From: Allantophomopsis cytisporea
Lineage: Eukaryota > Ascomycota > Leotiomycetes > Phacidiales > Phacidiaceae
Direction: 5' to 3'
DNA: 64,000 nucleotides
Assembly: GCA_024752435.1 (NCBI GenBank)
Contig: CP103021.1
Span: forward strand, 1,240,001-1,304,000
Shown: positions 35,021-46,214 of the stretch, piece after piece
How positions within the stretch are numbered: position 1 is the first letter of the stretch
Layout: every line of letters starts with the position of its first letter
Position numbers and translations under genes: made by a program
Notes under the pieces: model-generated
Told to the model about the DNA's origin: nothing
Database searches by the model: none
The model's input: the letters and a program-made list of their open reading frames with translations, nothing else

Positions 35021-38000
35021 GCGAGGCTAAAAAAGTTGGTCAGAACTGCCATGAAACCTCGGTATCTCATTCTATAGCTGGAAGTGGGAGTAATAAGACA
35101 ATGGGTGAATTATTCCATATACGAGAGAGAGAGAGAGAGTAGTAGTAGATGAACGATCGACTAAATGCGATGTTGATAAATAAATGTCAGCTTTGAGCAA
35201 TGAGAAGCTCTTACCCCTCCCTCACTCCCTCACTCTCTCTCTCTCGCTCTCCATTTTGTTTGTCTGTCTTTGTCAATGTCTCCCCATGCCATATAACAAA
35301 TTCCCTCCCTTTTTCTCGTCGCACCAAGTCCCTTTATGACGATACTTTTGCATCAAGCCACGCAAAATCAAGAGTAAATTAAAGTATCGCTACTATTCCC
35401 GGATAAATGTACCTATGCCATCTTCTGGTCGATGTGGCCTCGTCACATGCCTGCCTCTCTTCATGCTTCTTCATGCCTCGAGCCGAACATACCTGGCATT
35501 TGCACGATGTGATGTGATTTGATTTGGACCTTGTACGTTCATGGATGGACACTTGACCTTGACCGTGATCTTTGATGCCCGCGGCCGAATCGTGTTCTGC
35601 CTCATGTCCATTTGCCCTTGTGGTCTGTTTACGGTAAGTACTTGTGAGTCTATATCTGCCTGGCTGTATATGTACATATGTAGGTAGGTATGATGATTCC
35701 CGTCTGATGCGAAATCCATTGGCTGTGGAGACAAGGCTTCAGCTACCTACCAGGGAAGAGACCAGGTTTGCATGCGCGTTCGTAAATACATACATACACC
35801 ATCGACTCAGCTCTCTTTCCGCTGTGCTTCATCTTCATCCTTCACTCTCATCTTTCCGTCCCGCCTTTCTCTGCCTCCTCTCCTCCCCCTCCAAGCTGTT
35901 TGGCCAACGGCATGATGTGGTGTGGGAGGAGGAGAAGGAGGAGGAGGTGATATGTTGTGTGAGCGCCTCTTCATTCAGACGTGTGAAAGAGATAAAAGTC
36001 AATGATTGGCAATGATCACATTGGACGGGATGCTGGTCGCGAAAACCAAAGGAACTTGGACCCGGCATTCGAACGTTGCCCGTTACTGGATTGCCGCCGC
36101 TACTTCTACTCTAATGTGTCACCTGGGGCGCAACATGCTCGGCTGTGCCCTGTTCTGTCCTGTTGTTTACACTCGGCGCGCTTCGAGAACGCGAAAGTGA
36201 CGCGTGTTTATTGGTCAATCGCACTATATGTGGGTCGGGAACTGTAACAAAGCGACGGGAACAACAACAACAACAATAACAGCAAAACCCAACATCACAA
36301 TACACAAATCGTGAATCACAAAGCGCCATTCGCAATGAACCTTTCCTCGGCGTACATACTTAAATGCATAAAACCCTACACAAGATTAGACAATACAGAT
36401 AATATTCAAGCAAGGCGAGCACACCAATTTATGGAGCTCCGTGCATACAACAACTATATTTGAAGAGCCTCCTCGCAGAAGTGCCGTCGTGCGTCGGGTT
36501 GAGTGGCACATCATGAAACACTCATTGAATCTCTTCTACTCAAAAGTTTATGAGCATCTGCCAAGGGTCTCAAGCATAACTGTGCCGTCACTCTGGTTGC
36601 CCATCTGGTCAGATTAACTTTCCATCAACCGTTTCTCACACCGACATATCGTAAGGTTGCCATTGAGCTTCTGTCTAAATGAATAAGATAAAGGCTTAAA
36701 GGAGAAGAGATATGGGAGCCATCTCTGTAAGCGGCCTTGACTTTTTGGGCTCACATGTAAACATGATGATCCTTTCCATCGAATCAAGACTCAGTCGACT
36801 TCAGCAATGCCACCAGTGCCATCTAGTAATCCATGAGCGCGCATCTTGTGACTAGGGGGGAAAAAAAAGTACATTGAATGGACCTTGATGGGGACACGGG
36901 CCAAGGCGGCGGCCAATGCTCAGAGAAGATAATTGACATCATTGGAATGCTTCACATCTGAATCCAGCAGAACGGCCATATTCATGGAGTGAAGTACGGG
37001 AATCATCGCATTTGACCGAAAGACAAAAAGACGGGCACATGCGAAGATGGCCAGGTTGTCGACTCCACATTTACGTCCCAGCTGGTCAGGACAAGATAGA
37101 TGGAGCGCGGAGCTCTCCACAGCCGTGACCATTAACAGGGACATGCCTGACGATCGCGACAAATCTGTAAAGAGAGGCGTTGAGTGGATGGGGAGGGATG
37201 GGGAGAGGAGGATTGGGATGAATGAAAATGAAAGGCTCAAGATACTCTATCGGCAGGACTGAGACTCGGTTATAGACGAGGGCAACTTTGCCACAGCCAA
37301 CGATGGGCGAAATAGAACAATAGACTGGCTCGAGCCTCATGGGCGCCAAAGGCTTCGAGAAAAAGTTGGTATGAGACATCGTTGAGCCCGTGTTTACTTG
37401 TATGTATGTACAACGCATCGCAACTAGTCGGCGATCAGACCATCGTGATCATATCGAGCGGGCTTCACGGTTCTGGCTCAGCTTCCGCTCCATGATGATA
37501 ATGATGCTATCCCTGTCAGTGTCAATGTCGAAACGAATTGTACCATTCTGCAAATGGCTGATGATTGGAAGTGACTGGCTTGGCTTAGCTTTGAGGGGAA
37601 AGCCGGTGGGGGCTACTCATTCAGCTCGTGGGCTTTGTTCAAACATACTTGTTCAAGTCCGAGACGTCTGGTAGATAAAGGCCGTTCTCGTAGAACGGCG
37701 AGTATTGACAGCGGAGAGCCGATGAAAGCCCAGGGGTCCTTGTAATGGCTATGCGATGCGAAGGCCATGCTTGACTCCAGCCTTTGGAGTCTTTTCTTAT
37801 TCCCTCTTTGGTCTCTCTCTCTCTTCCTCTCTCCCATGTGGTCTTGCTCGGTGAGCTGGCGAGATTGCATGGGCAGATGGGGGCATGATAGACACGATGG
37901 GCTGTGGTTGATTCAGACGTACTGCGTACTGCGTAGATTACATACATCTCTTTACTGTATGTTACATATATACTGTGTATTCCATACACTACATAGCCAC

Positions 38001-39390
38001 TTTGACTTCTGTCTTTCTACAAAAGAGAGGTGCATAGAAAGAGTGACGGAGAGCGAGAGAGAGACAGAGTTTCCGAGTAAAAGTGAGACCTTTTCTGAGG
38101 ATGATCGGAAAATCTTGTGCAAGGTGTGTTCAGTGCAGAGAAAGGCTCCTCTGCCCCGCCAAAGATCTCCAGAATTGCCCCACCAAGCAACGTCGTATCT
38201 GATGTATTGTGTACGTATCTTACAGGATGTACAACATGTAAGACTGAGACTGTATGACTGTTTTGGGTGTCCGTGCAAGTGTACTTGGCTATACTTCTCT
38301 CTTGTTGACATTACTGTTTTGTTTCATTGTTTTCATTGCCCTTCTTCTTCCTCGTGTTTTTATTTTATATTTTATACTTTCTTCTCCCTCTTCTCTACTT
38401 CTTCTTCCCCTCTTCTCTTTCCATTTTCTCATTTGACTTCCTGGCTTTGTCATTCTATGACACTCTAGTTCATGGCTTCAAAAGCAAGGGAGAATGACAT
38501 CTGCAAGATATGTGCATGTGCGTTGAAGTGAGGACCTAAGGTCCCGGAACTCTGCTCCTCTTGGGTAGGGGCAGGTACCAAAACAACCTAGATGCCGTAT
38601 GCTCGTAGTCTTCAAGAGGAATGGCAAAAGATCAAAGCGGGCGGCGGAGCAACGAGAAGCATTCGAACGATGTTTTTTTTTTTTTTGGATTTTTCCTCAA
38701 AAAGGCTATGAGCGGTGGTCCACGACGGGAAATACCCCCGGAAGGATTTCTTCTACCTACCCTTAATGACTTAGGATCATTTCTCAGCACGTCCTAGACT
38801 ACTCAAGCGGTAAAGTGAAAGCTGGAGTGCATAGCTCTACTCGCTCGGGCGCGTGCGTGCGGTCTAAGCTACATTTCTATGACTTCTTGGCTATTCTTCC
38901 CGGATTGTAGGGCCTCACTAAGTGCCGACGTAAGAGTTCAATAAAGTGGAGAGTACAGTACGTACGGCTAGGATATTGCTTTTCTACTTCAGACTCGGCA
39001 CTTATTACAGTTCTAGCAGTCGAAAACAAGATATTTGAACTCTTATGAATGTGGATCGGTAGAAAGAGCTCATAATCTATCTATCTACCTTGAGCTATTC
39101 GCACCCGGAGGATAGGGCATGTCGGGGACACGCATGAGTGCTTCGCAAACTCAGCATCATTATCAACTTATCTCACGTTACCTTACCTTCTTTCTGTGAC
39201 TACTACCTCATATCTGTACCTGTAGCTGTACCTGTATAAATAAATACATACATACATACATACATACGCAGCTCACATGGATGGAGCACGAATAAAGTAA
39301 GGTAGGTGCTCATGCGTAACGGTGCACTCTAAGTGCACTGTTCTCGTTGTTTGAGCTCGGTCTCATACTCATTCTTAGCACCAGCACAAT

Positions 39391-39452
39391 ACCAACCAAC
39401 ATCAATGTCAATGTCAATGTCAATGTCAATATCAACGTCAATCTTCATAAAG
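39391..39452. repeat. ATGTCA hexamer tandem repeat
   Basis: About eight units, the first ones perfect and the last three diverged (ATATCA, ACGTCA). A short open frame through it spells a repeating NV dipeptide, which is a by-product. Confidence 0.9.
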
Positions 39453-42008
39453 GAGCTCAATCTCAACATGTATTCATGTGGGTCCCTCTCTCAGTCACTT
39501 GGTTGATCACACTCAATAAACTCAGATAATGCTGAGCATAAACAAGTCGTACTTCCTCCATGAGATACGGCACGAGACATCCACACTACGAGCACCTCAC
39601 TCCGGCGCGATTATCAGGTCATTCGCAATCCATCAGCTATTCAGGGTAGCCGAATGATCATCTACCGGAAATGTTTTGTACCTAATTGCCAAAAACTTGG
39701 AATCGCCAGTCTACCATTGGCACCAACTTCCACATATCGCCCCAATCCTTCCATCAAAACGCACCGGCCCGACCAGGAAACGCATCGGCAGTCAGATAGT
39801 TGGAGCTACATCGCGCCTATCCCACCGGCGTGGACGCTTTCGCTCGTGCGATGACCCAGCAATTTGGCTCAGCGGCCTGCCTGCCACCATCCTTCCAACA
39901 ATGCCATTGTTCATGGGCGTCGTCCATACTGTTCAAATGCACCACTGCACCATCCAAGTTCTACCGTCTGCGTGCGCTACGTTCCTTCGTGCCTTCTCCG
40001 CAATATCGCGGGCTGTTGTATGTAGGATTTCTTGCATTGCATTGGTGTTCGCGACGTGATATTAGCGGCGACATGAGAAACTGAGCAGCTCCATTTGTGG
40101 GCTGAGAACTTCTGCTATGTCTAAATTTGGCTGCCTCTTGGCTTGCATGTCTGGATGATCTGACCATCACGTACGTTCTCCATTTTTTCAGGGGCAGGAC
40201 TTATGGAGCCTTATAGTTGAGATGGCTACTACGCAGTATTGTGGTAGTGAAAGTTTTTGGAGGCTTCGTTACTCAACGAGGCAATTATATGCGTTCGTCT
40301 CCAAACTCAAAAGAGATTGCAGATTTGGTCTGTTCTGGTAGGTGACGAGGTAAAGTGTAGGCTTCTCGTCTGTCTCCTCAATTTCCAGTGGTGTATCTTC
40401 TGCGGAGTATTGATTTTCAAGCTGTCATAAATAAGTGTGCTTTCTGTTCTACTACCTAATTAAGGGCCCAGAAATCCACTTCGTCGAATTTCCGGTCGCT
40501 ACTACAGCTAGTCTAGATTCGAGGTGTATGAAAGTTTGAAACATGGTAATATCTTTCGATTGTAGATATGACGGAATGAAGTGCTAATCCTGAGGCTTTG
40601 TTGTAGCTTCAAAATCAAGGTCACTACAAGGGTCACTCCACAAGCTGCGGGATTCTACTTGGGACTCTGGCTATTTTGTATGTCCGTAGACTAGGCGGTT
40701 TGGTTATAGATCTATGAAAGCATGTGACAGCCGCGGCAGTGCTTGATTTGCAGCTTCCAAGTTTGACCATCAGAATCCTGATATCTCCAAAATATAGTGA
40801 TCTGTAGATGGATCTGTAGATAATCTACCAGTACCTGTTGCTAGGAGACAAACTTAACTCTTTTGTCTTTCATAGAAAAAATTATAAAACGGCAATGTCC
40901 TTCCTCCTGGCCTTACCAACTTTCAACTGTCCTTAGACAACACGAAATTGACAGCGAAGGACTTGAACTAGAGGGATTTATATACAGAATGTGTAGACAG
41001 ACTTGGCCATAAACAATATATTTGTAAGGCACGTAGATCATGGCCCTCAGCTCTTCTGTGAAATAGTGTCCATCTACTCGGTAGTTTGGTCCTTTGCTTT
41101 TTTCCTTCTCTTTTCACACTATCGTAGATATAAATGTTTCTGTGCATGTGTGTAGGCTGGTCCTTGTAGCGGATAGAGCATTCGGTGCTGTCCCATTGAT
41201 ATACTAGGTACCTTGGTATTTGCGGAATCACTCTATGATCGGTTTTGCCAGAATGACTCTTGTGCTAATATATGGTGCATTTGAGCTGGAAAACACGATT
41301 CACTTGATTCGTTTTCGCATGGTCAGTCCGTCGGCAGTTTATTACTTGATACCATACGAACCTCCAGCATCATCTCTGAGACCATCTTCAGATTTATCTG
41401 CGAGAACTGTATATGATTGTAAGGGGGTTGTGACATTAGAAATTATGATACTCCACACATTTCGAAAATATGACTTATTGAAGATTGTTGAAGTAGGAAG
41501 CCAGTAACCAGCGTTGAAAGTCACGTCAAATGGGCTCTTTTCACCCGCGCATATCCTCTATAGCTTAATGAAGGGTTGCCCAAATTCTACTGAAGTATGT
41601 TCCAGTAGCAGAGGGAGAGTCACATTCAAGATCATCAGCGAGAAGGTTGAGCTGACTAAGTGCAAATGTGAGAATCATGTGTTATCCTCCCAGAAGAGGA
41701 GCAGAACGTGCTACCTAACACTCAAAACCAATCCCGTCAACTCGCTTGCTGTTCGAGAATGAGGATCTCAACGCCATATGATGCAATTCCTTTCCTTCCA
41801 GCCTCCGTCCAAGAGACATTAACGCCGTCGCAAGTCTTGGTATCTCAAACTTGATCTTCTATTCCAACTTTCCGAGCTCCATCCCCACGTCCATCTGTGC
41901 TTTCAGCAATGCTTCGCCTCACATCCATATGTATATTCTTCATTTCCATGTATCGAAACCGTAAGCTTGACACGTTGTTAATCAGGTCGAGTCATCAAAT
42001 GGCCGCAT

Positions 42009-42519
42009 TTAATCGCTCGAGGAGCACCCTCTGCATCCACAGCTAACACATTCAATATCATGTCCTTCCTTCATCGTTGCCTTTGGCACACGGCAAATAC
42101 ACGTAGAATTGAAGTTTGTCTCCTTGGTCTGAATGCATCTTAAACAGCACAACTACATAATCATGTCAGCTTGGTTTCTCCCTCTAGGAAGCAAAGCAAA
42201 GCACAATGTAGCTTACCTTCTCATAACCTTGCTTCTTCCACTTAGCGATGAGTTGCGCATCCGCGTAGTTGTTCTTAAGAAGCCAGTCGTACAGTTCCTT
42301 TGAGATGGCCTCTTTCTCGTAGTAGAGCTCATACACGTAGCGCGAGCGCTGATGCGCGATTTGAAAGATAGGCCAGTGTACTGCATGTCGAGGCACGTTC
42401 GTTGTTGGCGCGTTTTCTGCATCCTTCATCTTGTTTGAGAATATAAGCAGGTCATCTTCGATGTCTGAGAAGCCGTTCGGCGGCGCCTTGCGCTTCGAGG
42501 CGTGGCGGATGGCAGGCAT
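42009..42519 (-). CDS. BUD31: Pre-mRNA splicing factor BUD31/CWC14
   Basis: Exons 42519-42217 and 42152-42009 encode 148 aa, the usual length of the G10/BUD31 family. MPAIRHASKRKAPPNGF, the HQRSRYVYELYYEKEAISKE block and IAKWKKQGYEK in exon 1 continue in exon 2 with LCCLRCIQTKETNF, CICRVPK and the zinc-binding IECVSCGCRGCSSSD end. The family is a core component of the activated spliceosome (NineTeen complex-related) in the nucleus. The second exon is easy to miss because the exon 1 frame stays open into the intron. The gene is divergent from the complex I subunit gene; the 358-bp gap serves as a shared promoter. The identification is secure. Confidence 0.96.
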
Positions 42520-42877
42520 GTTGGTTTGATGTTTTAGAATACGGTGCGAAGAATGGGAGTTCGATGTTCTGATGAAGTCGCGCTCAGGTACAAGGATGTA
42601 TGCGCGATGTGATATAGATTATGGTTCTGTTGCGTGAGTCGATTTTGTTGTCCAAAGTATATCTTACAAGTAATTATAAGGTGCCCATGAGCCACTGCCT
42701 CAAAAAGCACACTCTTCAGCCTCGCCTCGCCCACACGTCAGAAAAAGAGCCGCCCACCAATTGCCTGAGGTGATAAATGCTGACCACCCACGTGATCTTG
42801 ATCTCCACACCCGAGCTTCAACATCACGACGCCGATGTGAGTGGAGAGACGCCCAATTGTATATCACATCGCCCACA
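42520..42877. promoter_or_regulatory. Bidirectional promoter BUD31 / complex I subunit
   Basis: A 358-bp interval lies between two divergent start codons of housekeeping genes, with a CACGTGATC element at 42788-42796 whose CACGTG core could bind a bHLH factor of the Cbf1 type. The role is inferred from position. Confidence 0.5.
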
Positions 42878-43716
42878 ATGGTTATCAACCCTACCTACCT
42901 TGCGCAGCGAACGCGCCAATGTATGTTTCCCCAATGCTGTCAACATACTCCTTGCTAATCCAACCTGCAGCTGTTAATTGGGCTGATGCTCAGCGCAGAG
43001 TCCTGAAGAGCTATCGGGAATGGATCCGTGCTGTACGTCCCCTCTTATTTCCCGCCGATACTTCGAATTAGATCCGATGAAGTGCGAATATGAACGAGAT
43101 ACGTTCTACGATCAGGGAAGAGTGGGAGTTGGGGGACTCGAATGAGCTACATGAGCGGCTTCAATTGCTTCGGTTTGGTTTGATGTGATTAGCGGCTGAT
43201 TTATGTGTCCTCTAGGCCCCGGAGATCCAGAGTATGTACTCTCTCGGTATGCCTGTATCGGCACTGCGAACGAAGATGAGGCAGGAGTTTGAGCGGCATA
43301 GATTCGTGAACCAAATTTCGACAGTGGATGTGCTTTTGTTCAAGAGTCATGCTGAATACCAGGTACGTTCTAGAAGGCATTGGATATGCTATTGGGGAAA
43401 TTTTGTTGCAAACGGATATTTCTATGCTGTGTATCCTTCGACTTGGCTAGTTATTGGCGGGGGCGGGGTTGGACAACGGCAAACGGGCTTGTACAAGTTT
43501 GTACTATAACAGCTTGCTGATTTCATTGATATTATAGGAAACTCTCAACTACTGGAAGCAACTCCCACACGTTCTCAAGTATTTCCGTGCGGAGGAGGAT
43601 CCAGCGGCACGCTTACCACAGAACTTCATGAGCGGTTTCTTGGAGGTAAACATTACTATCCATACCCCCGCCTTCGTAGATCACACCCAACTGACAATCG
43701 ACAGGGACGCAATTAA
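42878..43716 (+). CDS. NADH:ubiquinone oxidoreductase LYR subunit (NDUFA6/14.8 kDa type)
   Basis: Exons 42878-42920, 42971-43032, 43216-43362, 43538-43645 and 43705-43716 give 123 aa. VLKSYREWIRA carries the LYR-type motif (here SYR) near the N-terminus; MYSLGMPVSALRTKMRQEFE and NQISTVDVLLFKSHAEYQE, then LNYWKQLPHVLKYF follow the pattern of the fungal 14.8 kDa (human NDUFA6/B14) subunit. It works in mitochondrial complex I, where it binds the acyl carrier protein. The last coding exon is only four codons including the stop (G-R-N-stop). The gene ends 158 bp from the convergent stop of RPC19. Confidence 0.93.
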
Positions 43717-43874
43717 ACCTCTCGAATTCCTTGCTCTAATACAGAAGCGTGTTTCCTCCGATCTAGTTTTGTAAATAACAGATAAATCATACCAACAACG
43801 CCATATCAACTTGTGATTCCGTGCTCAAATTACCAACGCCTTCAATGCTTTTCCCACTCTTGACAGACTTCTGC

Positions 43875-44523
43875 TCATGCAGATGCCTTGCTCTCCACAA
43901 ATGCCTCGCGTGCTGCGGTGAACTTATCGGCGACTACGTCACAGAGATCCATGAGGTCGTTGAAGCCCTTTTCGAGAGCTTCAGAGGCAGTGTGTGGCTC
44001 TATTAATATGTAATCAGCATCTGCTTTGCAATATGTACTTCGAAGGGGAAGGCGACTGGACGTACCATATGTCTGGATACGAATGTTCATCTTCGTCTCC
44101 GAAGGATGCGGGATAGAGTAACCGCAGAACTCAACATCAGGGCTGTAATCAATCATTAGCTTCTCTCTCTTGCTGTCTCAACGCATTTCGTCGGCACTTA
44201 CTTCTTCATAATGATATATCTCAACGCATTTCCCAATGTATGATCCTCGCCCTCAAACTCAAATGAGGCTGCGAAGTCCGACGATCCAGGAAGCTGCACG
44301 AAAGTCAGCTATACCTCCAAACAAAACATTTTTTGCATCCTGTGACTGCTTCATCGCGATGGGCTCTCGAAGTCCAAGCTGGGTGTCATACAATTCTGAT
44401 TTTTTGTGAAATAGCCTCGTATTGCTCCTCAGCTTGCGCATCGATGACCGCGTCCGTCATGGAAATATCCTCCTGTGCCGCGGGGGCCTCGGCTGCTGCT
44501 GCTTTTCTAGACTTTGGTGGCAT
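43875..44523 (-). CDS. RPC19: RNA polymerase I and III subunit AC19
   Basis: Exons 44523-44392, 44293-44202, 44142-44066 and 43999-43875 encode 141 aa, matching the family length. An acidic, alanine-rich N-terminus is followed by FEFEGEDHTLGNALRYIIMKN, here split by the exon 2 to 3 join, then VEFCGYSIPHPSETKMNIRI, the alpha-like dimerisation fold shared with Rpb11 and bacterial alpha subunits. It pairs with AC40 in the assembly platform of RNA polymerases I and III in the nucleus and nucleolus. The closing region SEALEKGFNDLMDLCDVV is the usual C-terminal helix. The ATG at 44523 begins the conserved MPPKS start; the frame is open further upstream without meaning. Confidence 0.95.
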
Positions 44524-46214
44524 AGTTGGAGTGCTATGGTTGTGCTGTGATGTTGTTGTGGTGAGAGTGGAAGATTTGGTAATTTGGTAAGGCTGGGCTC
44601 GAGGCTGAGAGTTTTCGGTTTTTTTTTTATGCTGGGGTCGGATGAGTTGTTCCCTGGTTATTGCCGGGCTATGGGTGATTTGCCATCTGGAAATGTGAGC
44701 ATCTCTCATTACGCAGAACACAAAATCATATATATTTGGCTTCGTGTATCTTTACGATTTTGGTGATGTGAAAACATTCGTCGATTTAAGAACTACTCAA
44801 ATTGAGAGCATAATTCAAAGTTTTGAGATATATAATAGATCATCTGGTAGTTTCTATATCAAAAAGGCAATACATATATAAAATATAAAATAGAGATCAC
44901 ACCAACTCTCAGGTATCCATCCACCAGTACGCTATAAAAAACAAAAATAAAAAAAGAAGATAGGTTTATACTCACCCATGGTTGATATTCTTCGATCAAC
45001 CAATTCTTCACTCGACTTTACGACTTTTCCTTTTCAAGGGAATACCGTCAATCAATTAAAAAAGACAACATAATATGTCTGAACAATCTTCTTCTTAGTG
45101 ACGTCTGAGTTTTACCTAACGATGCTTGGTCTTTCATAATGGAGTTATCTCCAAAACTAAGCAGAACAGCAATGGTTGTTATAGATAATTCTGCTCACGA
45201 CAAATAGAGCATCACAAATGGCTCCTAAATTTGAGGAAAATCACGCTATTACATATCACGACTTGACTATTCATACCATCTACTACATCATTACAGTTAT
45301 ATTCTGAGTCGGAAATACCTCAAAGGAACCTCCAGGAAATTGAGATCGTGCATTATCTAAGCACACCAGGATATGGTAAGCCGCATTCTTTTCAAAGAGC
45401 TCAAGAATCGACAGAGACCTAAAAGCCCCAGATCAGTGCTTAAATCTTACGCTACAAAGTGTACATTCTATTGCTCGGACTCCGAAGGTAGAAGAATGCA
45501 AACGGACATCGAGCACCGAAACTCGCATCGGTCAATTGAGAGTTTTCACCTGCAGTAAATATGAGCCATGTGTGTACGCAACACATATTATGTACTGTAT
45601 GGAAGTGCAGCTGTACAACCGCATTATAAGATCCGATTGGGGTCTTGCATGTCAGATTTCATTCAGGGAACTGGATGTGCGTATGACACGGCAGATGTGT
45701 GCTATCGCGGTACATAATATTATATGTCACAAAAGATGCCGTACATATTGGGTAGGCACCAGACGCGTTAAACCCAATATACTCGCGACAAGATGACATG
45801 GCATTTTGGAGTACGAAAGTGTACGCCCTCGAAGAACCTCGCACTTCAAATATGTCGAAGTTTGACGAGGTTGGGAATATTTCCATAAACCGGCTTAGAA
45901 GTACCACATAGTAAAATAGGACAGAAGCACAGAATATATATTAGATATTGTAACGCTTTATTAATGATGATCAGACTATATCGTAATATACGTACTCATT
46001 CGAGCCATGAATGAGCCATGAGTGGCGCTCCGTGTCCACTATAGTTGCCCTTGTTGTGTCTTCTTTTTAATACAGGAATTTCCCTCAAGTTCGAGATGAA
46101 ATATGATCCCTCACTTGATGCTGTTGTGATCATGAATTTCCAAAACACCCCCAATCCCACTATGTAGCCGCCCAGATCCAGGTAGTAATAACATATAAAT
46201 AAAAATAAATAGAT
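44524..46214. other. 1.7 kb gene-free spacer
   Basis: RPC19 promoter and 3' side of the second rhodopsin-like gene. AT-rich from 44760 to 45360, with an A-rich run near 44937-44960. No supported gene. Confidence 0.5.

Larger units (their letters stand above)
33139..42008. other. 8.9 kb gene-free, repeat-rich region
   Basis: No gene could be supported. The first 3 kb upstream of the forkhead start is full of simple repeats with strand-biased purine or pyrimidine tracts: a GGA run at 33974-34050, GTGA units at 34121-34155 and 34540-34571, TC at 34271-34290, AAATA at 34975-35020 and CCCT/CTCT at 35214-35250. Further on there are AAC units at 36261-36283, a T14 run near 38672, ACAT units at 39245-39268 and ATGTCA units at 39391-39452. 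It probably contains a long leader and promoter for the forkhead gene. Open frames up to 233 codons (37767-38468) are low-complexity products of these tracts. Confidence 0.55.

Noticed and set aside
35835..36068. Serine-rich minus-strand frame and antisense plus-strand frame
   Set aside because: Both arise from GGA/TCC-rich repeats; nothing conserved.
37767..38468. 233-codon plus-strand open frame
   Set aside because: Composition is dominated by serine, leucine, phenylalanine and cysteine from CT-rich tracts; no family motif; overlaps a 119-codon frame on the other strand.
38765..38860. Possible tRNA-like sequence (CTCAAGCGGTAAAG)
   Set aside because: No matching acceptor stem or GTTCGA-type T-loop could be found around it.
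39654..40084. Overlapping frames of 66, 127 and 94 codons
   Set aside because: Three frames open at once, no family resemblance; probably a stretch with few stops.
41220..41762. Two successive plus-strand frames of 95 and 82 codons
   Set aside because: They are in different frames and could not be joined by a convincing intron; no family signature.
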